Below, piece after piece: positions 24,401 to 37,900 of a stretch of DNA of 64,000 nt (the stretch's first letter is position 1; every line of letters starts with the position of its first letter). This DNA comes from Hemicordylus capensis (lineage: Eukaryota; Chordata; Lepidosauria; Squamata; Cordylidae). The stretch is taken from NCBI RefSeq assembly GCF_027244095.1, contig NC_069657.1, positions 147,370,857 through 147,434,856 of the forward strand. Reading direction: 5' to 3'. Below the pieces are notes generated by a model that did not search any database, was not told the DNA's origin, and was given only the letters and a program-made list of their open reading frames with translations. The position numbers and the translations under genes were made by a program.

Positions 24401-27400
24401 TGCACCCCAAGCTCATGTCCCATATACAGGGGGCGGGGACAGGACAGGAAAGGGTTAAGCAGCTCCTCCCTCAGCCACACTTCCACCCTTGAGTGCAGTC
24501 TCATTGTCAGGATGCCTAGAATAAATGTGAAACTAGCACATAAGAATTTGAAATATTTTTTCCAGCCCTAGAACAGGCAACTCTGAACTGTACTCTAAAA
24601 ATTCCATATCCAGCAACTCCCAATTCCAGATTAACTCCTAAATCCATTGGATTACATTATGCAAAGTTCAATTAAAACACACTGAGATGTTCATGCTTCC
24701 AGAGGAGCTCCCCACTTCTGAAGATCCAAATAAGGACACACGAAATGCATGTAATGAAAGTCCAAAGTGACTTTTTTCCTTCAAAAAAGAGAGAGAAAGT
24801 TGCTTGGAGAGGTGGCCTATTAGAATGGAGAAGGTGGTGGTACTTAACCCTTTTGACCAGTTTCTCTATTCCAGGGGCAGGTAGAAGCTGGCAGCAAGCA
24901 GACTAACTCAGCAGCTGAGCTATTGTTGCGTCGGGGTGAAGAGCAGCAAACACATCCAGATGCGACACGTCCTGTTTCCTTTTTTGCCTGCCCAGTGGGG
25001 TGGCTCAGGCTGAGTGGCTGTGGTCAGGGGAATGGAGCTTGGCCCTACCTCCTGGCATCAGTGCCAGAGCCCCAATCACAGACAGAGAAAAGAAAACAGA
25101 GCAGAGGATGGGCCATGCCTGGAGCACAGGGGTGACCCTTTCATAAGGCAAGGTGAGGCGGTTGCCTCAGGCAGTAAACTACTCTGGGGTGCCAGGCCGA
25201 TGACAAGATGCCCCTTGCCGCCGCCTTTGAGGCCGCGCTGCAGGACTGATCTGACCCTTGCAAGCTCTGCAAGAGAAACTCTGGGGGAAAGAGAGAAGGT
25301 TGTCGTCTTCCTCTCACACCTTTTGCAGAGGTTGCAAGAAGCGGCTGCTGGGCGCTTCCCAGATTAGACCCTTCAACAGGGTCATGTCGTATCTCGGAAG
25401 TGTGCTTCCAAAAACTTCCTGTGTTGTGACACTGCAGTCTCCACGCGGACATCAGGGTGCTGTTCACATTGTCAATGCCTTGTTTCAAATTTAACCATTG
25501 CGATATAGAGCTAGGACTTCGTATATCCGGCATTAAAAAGTTGCTGTTTTTTTGGGTTGTTAGTTTCCATGAGACTGCTCCCCCCGCCGCTGCTTATGTT
25601 CCGAATGCGACTTGCCTGAACGGAGGCATTTTGCTGCTGTTGAGCAGCTAGTCTGGAAAGTGCCCTGGCAGCCTTCCATCCTCCTTGCCCCCTGCACTGC
25701 TTTCAAGCTTGCAAGGTTCACTTTTGAAAGGAGGTGGCTCCCACCAGGGGTGTGGGGGCAAGGCAGTATTTGGCTCCTCATCTCATGTGCCACAGCACGG
25801 GGTGCCTTCTCTGCTGAAGCACGCTTGCTGCTCCTCTTCGGCAAGTGTACGCCAGATGTGGCTCATCCTCTGCTCTGTTGCTTTTGTCTGTGGTTGGGGC
25901 TCTGCCCCTGCAGCCAGGAGGTGGGGTCAAGCCCTCTATCTTTAGGGCCCAAGACATGAGGCTCTCTTCCTCCCTCTTGGCAGCCCTGCCCCTCACTGAC
26001 TCCTACAGGGTTACAAATGCATGTTTGGGAATGTAAACATATAACTGGGATCCTGTAAGGGTAAAAGAAGCTGGAGAAGTTTGATTTGGGGCAGAGAAGC
26101 AGCACATGGGGGAACGGTTAAGGTCTATGCCTGTCCCTCCAGCCACTTTTCTGCTCCAAATGTCGCCCCCCCCAAGCAATTTTGCTTTATAAAAAAAGGC
26201 CATTGGGGTTTTGTTACATACATTGGCATGTATCACTTGGTTAAGCCCTCAGTGAGAGGACCTATTTCCACATTCATTGTGTCATTATAGTATATCATAG
26301 AATTTCCTGCTCAACCATTTCGTCCCCAATTTGTCTTTATTCATAGGGGCTGTCACACTAGATGCATAACAGGACAGATGGCAGACCCAGATTTTTAGTT
26401 GAGAGGAGAACATCCTCCATTGTTCTTTCCCTTATAAAAATCTGACTTGTTAGAGTCTCATATCTGACTCTGAATCCTTTGTAGCCATGCCAGACATACA
26501 GCTCAAAGAAAGAGTGCTTGTGTTCAGCTTTCTGCCATATTTCATGAACTGTCCATCTCATTAAAAAAAGACACAGTGATGCGGCCCCTCAGAGATTATT
26601 AAGGATATTGTGGCTTGGGTTTTATAGGCAACAGCCCTAACCCATGGCCATGTCATCATCAGATATGTGGACTGACAAAATATACACATTACCTGAAATA
26701 TGATATAATGAAATTACAATCCATTGAGAAGTTTAGCTCTGCAAGTCCTGGTGGAATAAATAGGGCGCCAGTGTGGTGCAGCCAATAGGCACCAGTGTGG
26801 TTTCACCGGGAGCCAGTGTGGTGTAGTGGTTAGAGCACGGGTTCAGATCTCCACTCAGCTCTGAAACTCACTAGGTGACTTTGGGCCTGTCACTCACTAT
26901 CTCTCAGCCTAACTTCCTTCAAGGTTATTGTGAGGTTAAAATGGGGAGTGGGAGAGAGAGCCATGTACTCCACCATGCGTTCCTTGGACAAAGGGTAGGA
27001 TATTAATAAATGATGATGCTCTTGAACTGATCCCATTCATTTCAATGGGGCTTGAAAGGAGATGTCCCCATGGAGTATGCCATTAATTAATAAGGCGAGA
27101 AGATGACAGAAGTTGTTTGTTTTCTCCAGGTGCCAAGAGGATCCCGCCGAGTGCACCTGTGGCAGTGAAAATGTGCACTGCCCGCAGCAATGCTGCCCTT
27201 CTGACTTGGTGCCCTCCACCCGATGTGCACCGCAGCCCGCCAAGTAACTATCTCCTGGAGCGGCAGGCAGTAGGAGAGGCCGAATGGGTGCCTTGCCTCA
27301 CCACTGATGTTGCCAGCATGGTGGAAGTTCCGGGTGATGGCGTTCCACAGGAAGCTGACTACCGCTTCCGTGTATGTTCTGCCAATCAGTATGGATGTAG

Positions 27401-30400
27401 TGAGCATGTGGAGTTCCCTGGCTCTGTGCACCTTGGTAAGCCTCTCTGTGCTCTACTAATGATGGGTGGGTATTGTCCTTGCCCATGCACTGGCATTATG
27501 GGCACCTTCATTTTTCCCCTTCTGTATTATCCTGTTCCACCACACAACCACTACCCTTTCTTCCATTGAATCTGCTCAGTGGCCTCTGTTGCTGAAGCTC
27601 TGTTGCTCCTTCCCCTATAACACTGCAACAGGGTGGCCAACCTGAAACTCTCCAGCTGTTGCTGTACTACAAACTCCATCATCCTCAGCTGCAGCTGAGG
27701 ATGATGGGCATTGTAGTCCTGCAACAGCTGGAGAGCCTTAGATTGACTGTGGCTGTTCTATAAATGCTGCAGTTTCCTTGCTTTCCTGTGCCTTGGTGAT
27801 CCACCTGCTTGGAGCACCCCACCCCCCATCATCTGAAGAGAACATCACCCCATCCAAATTCTTCTTGCTCAGGTTTGTGCAATCAGCACCTTGAATGTGT
27901 CAAGCCATATTTCACTAATGAACCACTATTGGCACTATCACTGTGTGCTTCCAGCTGGACTCATTGGAGTGGATCTTGGAAGTGTTTTCAGTACCATGGA
28001 TGGACCTTCAAACAGTGAAATAATAACAAATAGGATAATGCCTCTGAGCATATGCCGAATGTCATTGCCTTCACCAGTTAATAACAAAGCCCCCACACAT
28101 TGCCTGCCAGTATGGCATAGTGGTTAGGCTTCAAAGCGGGGAGACTTGGATTCAAATGCCCACGCAGCCATTCTGTTTAGGTGACTTATGGAGTCAGTTA
28201 TTATCTTTCAGCCTAATCTACTTCATGGGATTGTTGGGAGAATGAAATGGGAGGGGGATTACCTTGTATCAAGGTAATTAAAGATAAATAATTCTTGTAA
28301 TGTTTTAACCTTTTTATTTGTTGTTTTTATTGTTTTGTTTAAACCGCCCAGAGACTTGTGTTTTGGGTGGTATACAAATATGTTAAATAAATCCTGTCTT
28401 TGAAGAAAGGTGTTATTTATTCATTTTATTTATTCATTTTATTAAAAATGAATAAATGAACAATCATAGATCTTGGTAGGACAGAGATCAGAGGGCCTGG
28501 CTTCCAGGCAGATGGAAGACACCAACACTTCCTAATTTTAAAACAATTAAGGTCTAAATCCACGAGCTTATATGAGTATGATCCACATACCACCCTGCCT
28601 CTCCTGATCCACTTTAAGGCAATTCATTTGCAGTGGGTTACATATCCTACTGAGCTGAAGCAAAAGGGCAAGAACTATCTACTGGCCCTTTCATAAGACA
28701 AGGTGAGCTGGTTGCTTCTGTTGGCAGATTATTGGGGCACCAAGCAGGTGGCAAGATGCCCCCTGCCGCCACCCGGCTGCCACCCTCAGAGCAGCTCTTT
28801 AGGACCAAACTGACCCCTGCAAGCATCGTAAGGAGCACCTCTCCTCACACCCTTCGCAAAGCTTGCAAGAAGGAGAGAAGAGGCTTTCTCTCCTCCCTGC
28901 TCTCCCCATGCCACTTTCAAAGTTTGCAGAGGTTGGTTTTAAAAGAAGGGCATGAACCCACTAGGGGTATGGGTACATGAGCCCCAGTAATGTTGCGTGC
29001 ACGCAAGTTGCACACCAACATTTAGCAAATGCCGTTACACAAGAGTAATTATATTATTTCCCGTGGGCTTACTCTTGCACAGTTTGCATGTATGCAGCAT
29101 TCCTATGCTGACGTACCCTTGCACAGTATGTCAGCCAGTGTTGTTTGACACTTTGCCACAGGCAACCACAATGCCTTGGGCCAGCCTTGCAGCTCTAACT
29201 GAATCTACTCCTGCTGGAGATGTTTTCCCCGAATATTTTTCACATTAGGATGTCTAGAATTGCTTTCAATAGTCACTTGGAGTTTAATGTTGACTCTTTG
29301 ATACTCCAGCCCAATACCAGAGAGTTGGCAGCCCTGGCTTGCATGCCTTTGAGTGAGCATCAAGTCCGCATTTATGCTCATAGCACATCTTCGGACTGCT
29401 ATGCCTTAGCCTGCCGACTTATGCCAACTGCCTTTCATCCACTTCCTGCCCCCCCGCCCATGTTGAATGCCACCCTCTATTTGTAGTCTGTGTGCACACA
29501 TGCTTACACCACCTTTTCCAGGCAAATCCCCTTAATTTCTGCCTTTTTTTTTTTTTTTTTAACAGTGCCCAGGGTCCATGTGCAAAGTGGACTGCAGGAC
29601 GTTAGGGTCCATGCTGGGAAAGATGCCACCTTCTCTGTGCACCTCTCAGCCACAGTGTGTGGAAGCTGGTTCTTAAATGGGAAAAGGCTTGAGAAGGAGG
29701 ACGAATGCCAGCAGTACCAGCTTTTACATAGTGGGGTGGAACATGCCTTGCAGATGAAAGATGTGCAGTTAGCAGCCAATGGATCCGAGGTGCGATTTGA
29801 GGCCAATGGTGTGAAGGAATGTGCTGTACTGCATGTACAAGGTAAGCCCTTGGTAAGGTCTTGGCAGCAGGTGAGGAATTACGTTATCTGAAACAATTAA
29901 ATGCAAGCCATAGGAACATAGAAAGCTGCCATATACTGAGTCAGACCATTGGTCTATCCAGCTCAGTACTGTCTACACAGATTGGCAGCGGCTTCTCCAA
30001 GGTTGCAGGCAGGAATCTCTCTCAGCTTTATCTTGGAGAAACCAGGGAGGGAACTTGGAACCTTCTGCTCTTCCCAGAGCAGCTCCTTCCCCTGAGGGGA
30101 ATATCTTACAGTGCTCACATGTGGTCTCTCATTCATAGCTAAGGGGACAAGTCATGCTTGCTACCACAGGACCAGCTCTCCTCCCCTAGCCACTATCACA
30201 TGAAAAGGGATGGCGATGATCTAGAGAAGGTAGAGCCCCCAATCTTCTGCTCCAGGGCTAATCAGGTGTGGTAGAGGATTTAGATATGGAATATGGCATA
30301 GAGAAGGGTAAAAGATCCCTTCGCACAATACTGTTGCTCAGAGGTCAAAATTAGAGTCTACCTGCCAGCTGTCTTAAAGTGAAACAAAAAATGCCACATC

Positions 30401-33400
30401 TGCCCTCAGAGCTTCCAGTTGTAATCCATCTCCCTTGAGCTTGCCTCCAGCTGGAATCTTCCTATCCACAAATGACACCTGAGAATTTGCATTGTTCAAC
30501 ACATTTCCATTTACTGCTTGAAACTTAGTCCCTTCTCTGAGGGTGTAAGAGAAGAATAACTTGTGGATTTCTTAAAGATATGTATCAGTGGTTTGTTCTT
30601 CAAAAGACAAATTACCTGCTTTTTAACAATGATCCTAGGATACTGAAAAGAGTTGCTACTTTTTAGTCTCTATTTAATTTAATAACATACTGGAAAGGGT
30701 TGCTACTTTTTAATATGTGCAGAATTTATTACATTAAATGTAATGGATTATGTAACAGATGTTTGGATATTTTAAAAATATTAAAATGTCTATGCTTTTG
30801 CTTTTAAACATTTTTCTTTGAGTTTTTTGTAATGTCTAATGACTAAAGAATAACATGAAACTGAACGGATAGAAGTCCCCTTCATCACAACAGTTTAATT
30901 GAATAGCCTTATTTTGAAAAACAACAACAGAGTCTTGTAGCGCCTTAGAGATTAACACATTTATTTTAGCATAAGCTTTTATGGACAATCCACCATCAAT
31001 TGCATGAAGTGTCTTCTACAGTGACGGGGGATAGTCCAACTACAACTGTTGTTGTAGTCCAACAACAGTTGAAGAGCTGAAGTTGTACAACCCTGCTATA
31101 TACAGTATAGTAGATTTGGTGTCTTGTAGCACAGCCAATCCCAAATCTCAGCAGCTTCCAGACATATGCCATCGTTGCAAGATAGGGTGTTTGTGTGATT
31201 TTCACACGCAACACTATAGACACCTGTGGACTTTGTGTTTCAGTTGGTGTCACCATTGCTCTGCCCGCAGGAGTAGCAAACTGGCTGACCAGGCCTGGCA
31301 CGCTCTGAAGTCAGGGCCCTGTAGTTGTGTGGGTTTCACAAACAATGCTTTTTGTTTTTGCAGCCGCACAGGTACACATTACCCCCGTGCCAGAGGCCAG
31401 GCGACTCCGAACACTTCTGGCTGCGATGCCTCTGTCCCTGGAGTGTGAGGTCTCTGTACCTGATGCCCCCACCTGCTGGTTCAAAGATGGGAATCCCGTG
31501 GCCTTGGGTGATGACGGCACACTGGTTGTCCATGCAGAAGGCTGCACCCGCCGGCTCTTGATTCCCTCAGTCCGTTCTTTGGACTCTGGGACTTACACAT
31601 GCGATGTGGGTGATGATGCCATCAGCTTCACTGTGGCTGTGGATGGTGAGTGGAGGGGAAAGCTGGGGGTGATGGGGCAAGGGGAGTGCTGGGCAGCACA
31701 GATGAAGGTCTGAAGCACATGACTGGGGCTAGCATCCTTGCTTTTATTCAGTAAAGAGCAGCTGAATTGGGGCCCCCCGCGGATCAGGGTCATGGAATGG
31801 TGGGGAGAAGAAGATAAGTGTCGGCCCCCACCACAGTCCTGAACTGGATTGCCTCTCACTCTTGTGGCTGCTATTTTCCTGGTGGTGGGCGGGGGAGGGC
31901 AAGTTTCCCCAGCATTTCCCCCCAGGGCAAATTGTAGCCAGATGGTTGTGGTGGTGGTAATCCTGTGGCAAGGGCAGGGGGTTAAATCCCTTTCCTCATG
32001 CTGCAGGCCCAGTCTTCAGGGGGTCTCTAATCTGGCTGCTACTTACTGAATAAAAAACAAGCAGACTAGCTCCAAGTACATGCTTAAAGTAACCTCTAGT
32101 TTGACCTTGAAGCCTGGTACTGGGGATAAACTAGCCGTCAAGTACTATATTATGGGCTCTTCCAGCTTCTTTTAAAGGGCAAGCCCTTTACAAATAAAGA
32201 AGTCTCTGAATACAAGGAGCATCTGGGAGCTCTCACCCGTTATGGTGCCCATACAAGCCTTGGGATTTCTGCTGTCTTGTGCCAATAGGAGCTGGGCCTG
32301 GAGGTGGATCCTTTTCTCACTAACCAGAAATTTCAGTTGTGATGCTGATTTCCTTTGCTTCAGCCTATGAATGATGCCCGCCTTTTCTTCCATTGTGGTA
32401 TCTCTTTACCACTGCAGAACCACCTGTGACGGCTGTGCGCTCTAATGCTGAGGAGGCCCATGCCTACCAAGTTGCAGAGCGTGTGGTGCTGGCCTGTGAA
32501 CTTTCCTGCCCTGACGCTCCTGTTCGATGGTATAAGGATGGGGAGGTAGTGGAAGAAAGCGAGCGCCTCCTGCTGGAGAGTGAGGGCCCCCACCGTCGGC
32601 TAGTTATTCCCTCCACAGAGGTGCAGGACTCGGGGGAGTTCGTGTGTGACATGGGTGGAGATTCTGTCTTCTTCAACATCACTGTTAAAGGTTAGTAACT
32701 CATCCAAGTGGCAGGCCGCCTTCTACATGTCCCCTAGCCACTTAGTCCCTGGTCGTCTGGTATGGAAGAGTTCTGTAGGATGTATCTCTGCTTGACACAT
32801 ATGCTGTTGTCTCTAGACCAGGGCTGCACATTCAGTGCTCCTACAGAAGTTCAACCACAGTTCCTATAATCCCTGACTATGGGACACTGTGGCTGGGGAT
32901 GATGAGTGTTGTTGTTGTCTCAGAACAGCTGGAGGGCCGAAATTGTGCCGCCCTGCGCTAGACCCCTTTCCTGGCTCGGCTCGGCTGAGCCAAGGGGAAC
33001 AAAAACAAGCAGACTGTGGCACTTTCAAAACTAACTAATACATTTTGGCATGCAAGTCTTGGTAGGGCTGAGCCTACTTTGCCAGGAGCATGGAGAGGGA
33101 AGGTGAAGGAGCCTACAAAATCTCATGTCAAAATTAAGATGGCACGTAAGTTGCTGCAAGATGACTTTGCCTGGAATACTGAGTCCAGTTCTGGGCCCTG
33201 CCATTTAAGAAGACTGTTGCTAGACTGGAATGGGTTCAGAGGAGGGCAACCAAGATGGTGAGAAGTCTGGAAACCAAGTCCTGTGAGTGAGGAATGGTTG
33301 AAGGGGTTGGGTATGTTTAGCCTGGAGAAGAGAAGACTCAAGAGGAGATATGATAGCGGTCATCAAATACCTAGAGAACTGTCACATAGAAGAAAGAGCA

Positions 33401-34876
33401 GACATGTTATTTGTGGCTCCTGAGATCAGGACTAGGACCAAACGATTTGAAATTGCAAGGAAGCAGACTGAGGCTAGACATTAGGAGGGCATTCCTTACT
33501 GTAAGACCTGCTTGACAGTGGAACAGTTGGCCTTTTGCAGCAGTAGGTTCTCCTGTTCTAGAGGTTTTCAAACTCAGCTGTCAGTCTGGCCATCTGTCAG
33601 GGATGTTGTAACTGATTTATGCACTAAGCAGGGAATTGTACTAGAAGCCCTCCAATATCACTTCCAACTCTAGCATTCTGTGACTTTATTCTGAGATTCC
33701 TTGGATTTGATTTGATTTTTTATACTGGCTCAGTATAAGGCAGCTGCACATGTTCACTGCAGTCTCCGTAATTATGGAGGAGCAAAATGACATGACTGTG
33801 CAGTCAAATGGTTAGGATACAGATCATGTCTCTACATAAAGTTCAGCACACCTATGGGCACACATCAGGATTCATGCAATTAATCTGACATCTTGTTTGG
33901 CTCTCATTTGAGCTTGCAAGTAGGGAGCATTGGTGTCATCACATTTCAGTCCTCTGGAGTTTAACGCATAAAATTGTACAAGTCTAAAACATCCAGAAAA
34001 TCTTGAAAATAAAGGGGCAAATTTGCAGGAACTTGTGGTGTTCTTGCAAATTTGCCATTTTATTTTCAAGATTTTCTTAAGGCTTTTTAATCTCAAGATT
34101 CACCTTCTCTGGCCCAAGAACAGAAACCTGCCTGACCACATTGCTGCATATCCCGGGCCAAAAGGCCTAGGAATGACGCTTCAGTGAAGTGGCTGCTATG
34201 CAGGCCCTCCAGGCTTTGTTTAAAGCAGCTTTGTGTTTGTTCCCTTTTGAAGGGAGCAGGTATAGCCTCTTACCAAAGAGACAGAAAATACTGGAGGCTA
34301 AATAAAATACAAAAGCAGGCAAGGCAAGGCAAGCCAAGGCTGAGTGCTACCTGAGAAGCACTTAAACTTTTTTATCCCATATACACAACCAAAGAGATGG
34401 GTGTGTGTGTGTGTGTGTGTGTGTGTTCCTGCACCTGGCTGATTTAATTGTCTTCCATATCTAGAGGATAGGTCCCTGCCCGAAAGGGCTTACAGTCTGT
34501 TGGAACAACGGACTCCTCAGCAATGGAAGATGTGATGGCATGAGCCATAGGCAGTGCCAGCTTGTTGCTGTTTGCTCCTCAAGGTGAATGGCAATAAGGG
34601 GCTCTGCACCTCCTCCAGGCAGAGCCAGTGCTCGCACTACCCACCCTCAGTGGATCTTGGGCTGCCCCACCCCTGAGTCACTAGGTCAGCAAAGGCTGGC
34701 CCCAATTCCCTCTTTCTCTCTCCTCCCACCTGCTGTCTTTCCCCTCCAAGCATCAAGCTAGTCCACTGTCTCTGGACAAGACTGGTGCTGAAGAGAAAGA
34801 GAGAGGGAGCAGCAGAGGAGAGGCCAGCTGGCACTGCCAGAGGCGGCAGTGGCTGTGCACCCCAGCAACTGAGTCT

Positions 34877-34926
<50 letters not shown>

Positions 34927-37900
34927 GTTGCCTACTCTGGAGAAGGAGGCTGGGGTGAGGCCAGCAAGGGGGCTGGTGCAATGGAGAAAAAAGGAGGGCA
35001 GCAGCAGAGTTGAGGTGGGCTGGTAGCAGCAGGCAGGATAAGTGAGAAGTGGGGTGAGAAGGGGTGCCCGCACTCACCGCCTTGTGGTGCACTTGCCACT
35101 TGAGGCCATTGCCTTACCTGGCCTGGTGGGGGAGCCATCCCTGCCCATAGAAAGCAACCCTTCGGTCTGTTTCTTCAGAGCTCATAGCTGTTTGAGCCAC
35201 TTTGCAGTTCTGGAAATGCAACCAACGTTGCAGCAGCAAGAGAATTCTAATATTGTGTTTCTCTTCCCACCACAGAACCTCCTGTGAGGATTGTGCACTC
35301 CAGTGGTGAAGAGGCCCACACCTACCAGATCGCAGATCGTGTGGTACTCACCTGTGAGCTTTCCCACCCTGATGCTCCTGTTCGCTGGTACAAGGATGGA
35401 GAAAAGGTGGAAGAAAGTGAGGGCTCCCTGCTGGAAAGTGAGGGCCCATACCGCCGCCTGATTATTGCCTCAGCACAGGTTCATGATTCAGGAGAGTTTG
35501 TGTGTCATGCAGATGGTGACTCTGCCTTCTTCAACATCACTATCACAGGTCAGAGATGCCCTCTATTAAGTTGCTTCCCTTATACAATGCATTACCTTTA
35601 TTTTCCATATTTTTTTGCCATTGAAATCAAGATGGCATAGATGGGGTTCCCAGGCGATCTCCCATCTAGATACTTTCTGGCCTCAGACCTGCTTACCTTC
35701 AGCAAGGTTGCTGTATGAAGTGCCTTCAGACCGTTCCCTAGGAATGATCTTTGCAGCACAGCACTCATGGACGGCACCTCGCTGCAAGTGATGTCGGATC
35801 GTGGGCAGTACAGAAGCACACTTAGCGGATACATTGCGAAACTGTTGCGGCATATCATGTGGAAAGCTCCCTGGTAAAATCCCCAAGAAACAATCCGGTG
35901 AAGCTGCAGCATAGGTTTACATATTCTAGGAGTCAGAGATGGCATGATGAACTAATGTAATGTGTCACTAGGGGCTGTTAGCCCTGCCCTATCCCTTGGG
36001 GTAGGGACAGTTTGGGAGACAGAGACAGCCACAGTCTCTCAGAGAACCACACACATAGCCAAGTAGCAGAAATTGTATGTTCCCTCCCCCTGCCCCCACC
36101 CCCGCCATTATTTCACCATTTAGATATGCTCTGCTCTGCTCCTCCCACAGGGGCGTAACTATAGGGGGGCAGGGGGGGCATGTGCCCCGGGCGCCACCCC
36201 GGTGGGCCACGTGGGGGGGGCGCCAAAAAGTGGCTCAAAAAGTGGCAAAAAGTTGATTTAAAAGGATGGCATGAATAAGGAGTCTTTAGCACTATCACCC
36301 TAGTCCCTCGAATTACTCTGGAGTCCTTGGTTTTCGGTTTGTTAAAATACAGTCACTCACAAGGGAAAGTCAGGAACAGAACCAGGGCGTGAGGGAGGGG
36401 CATCATAATCATAATCATCATCATTGCATCATAATTCTGATGTTTGAGATACAAGCCAACTCCACAGGGTTGTTGTGAGGAAAAACCTAAGTATAATGTA
36501 GTATGTATCATCATTGCATCATAATTCTGATGTTTGAGATACAGGCCAACTTCACAGGGTTGTTGTGAGGAAAAAACATGTGTGTCAGTCAGATGTATGT
36601 TGGGGGGGGCGGCGGGGGGGGGCACGACGGGGGTGTGTGCAATTTCAGTGCTTGCCCCGGGCGCCATTTTCCCTAGTTACGCCTCTGTCCTCCCACCCTC
36701 CACCAGGTGCCACATCCTCCTCTTTTATGAGAATTTCTAGAGCATTAGACTAGAACCAGGCAGACTGAGTTCAAATTCTAATTCAACCATGAAACCTACT
36801 GGGTGACTCTGGGTCAGTCACTTCTCTGCCAGCCTAACCTACAGGGTTGTTGTAAACCAAAGTTCCTTCAGCATTATAGATCCATGGGCCTTCAGTCTTC
36901 AGCTGCATTGCATGCATGGGATTGTGTGTGTCTCATTGCTTCATCCAACAGATTTTTATTTAGACATCTCACATCTAGGCTGTGAATCTTGAGAGGTTTG
37001 GATACAATTAAAGGGTTGTTATTATATCTATATTAAATAGCTGTGTCTTAGACTTGTGGCTTCCTTCTGCAAATAAAACTTGTGTCTCTTATTTTCATTA
37101 GGCAGCATTGTTCAATAAATGTTTTGGCTGTTTTGTCCAGAGGTATTTTACAAAGTTTTTTGGGGATTGTCTCAAGAATTATGTTGCCACACAGATCAGA
37201 GAGCATAGACAGAGGCGTAACTAGGGAAAACAGCGCCCGGGGCAAGCACTCAAATGGCGCCCCCCCATGCCCCATGCCCCCCCCCAACATACTACATTAT
37301 ACTTAGGTTTTTCCTCACAAGCCGCCGCCAAGCCAGGCCACTGACTGGCCGCCAGGCGCCAGCAAAGCAATGGGGGGGGGCACGGGCGGCGCGGAAGGGA
37401 CCGCTCGTGGGGGAGGGGGCGCCGACGCGCTCCCTTGACTGCTGCAGCACTGCTGCACCGAGCAGGAAATATTTGTATTAACAAAAAAATTTTTTTAATT
37501 AAAAAATTTTTTTGTCATGGCGGCGCCCCCCACGTGACCAGAAAAGATGGCGCCCGGGGCATGTGCCCCCCCTGCCCCCCCTATAGTTACTCCTCTGAGC
37601 ATAGATAACATATATAATATTTTGCTAGGTAAAATCTGAGATCCAATATCAGGAGAGAATGTTCTCATTTATATAATTTGCTTGAGATACATGACAAGAT
37701 AATTTCTTTAAGATTTCTAGTGGTAGCAAGTTGTTTATGGTGTGCTTTAAGCAAGGAATTTGGCATTTCTGTTGACTCCAGTGAGTCCAGTTAAAAGAAT
37801 CTCAGGGAGCAAGGGTGGGAAAGGCCTCTCAGGGCCTGAGAGCTATTGCCAGCCTGTGTTCTGTGTTTGATGAACTGATGGTCGGACTCCATATAAGGCA

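Larger units (their letters stand above)
20310..27129 (+). other. OBSL1: OBSL1 intron 3
   Basis: 6.8 kb, repeat-dense: a palindromic G/C-rich element (about 20845-21500), a decayed L2/CR1-clade LINE (21860-22800 and 23405-23860) interrupted by a SINE-like repeat and R4-type 3' ends, a repeat around 25140-25275, a MITE (25350-25665) and a Sauria SINE (26812-27020). The span 24000-25130 holds only low-grade repeat-like sequence. No exon was seen. Confidence 0.75.
27436..29565 (+). other. OBSL1: OBSL1 intron 4
   Basis: 2.1 kb with a foldback MITE (27629-27755), a Sauria SINE (28108-28266), a LINE tail (28285-28400), a repeat at 28680-28815 and an 18-nt T run directly before the exon 5 acceptor. 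Confidence 0.75.
32691..35275 (+). other. OBSL1: OBSL1 intron 7
   Basis: 2.6 kb: foldback MITE, CR1 fragment, an inverted pair near 33960-34085 (AAAATCTTGAAAATAAA and its complement), (GT)n at 34401-34426 and (AG)n at 34881-34924. Minus-strand Ser/Leu-rich frames over the (AG)n are repeat artefacts. Confidence 0.75.

Noticed and set aside
34637-35138. Minus-strand Ser/Leu-rich open frames of 68-151 aa
   Set aside because: They are translations of the (AG)n microsatellite and its flanks in three frames, without domain or splice support.
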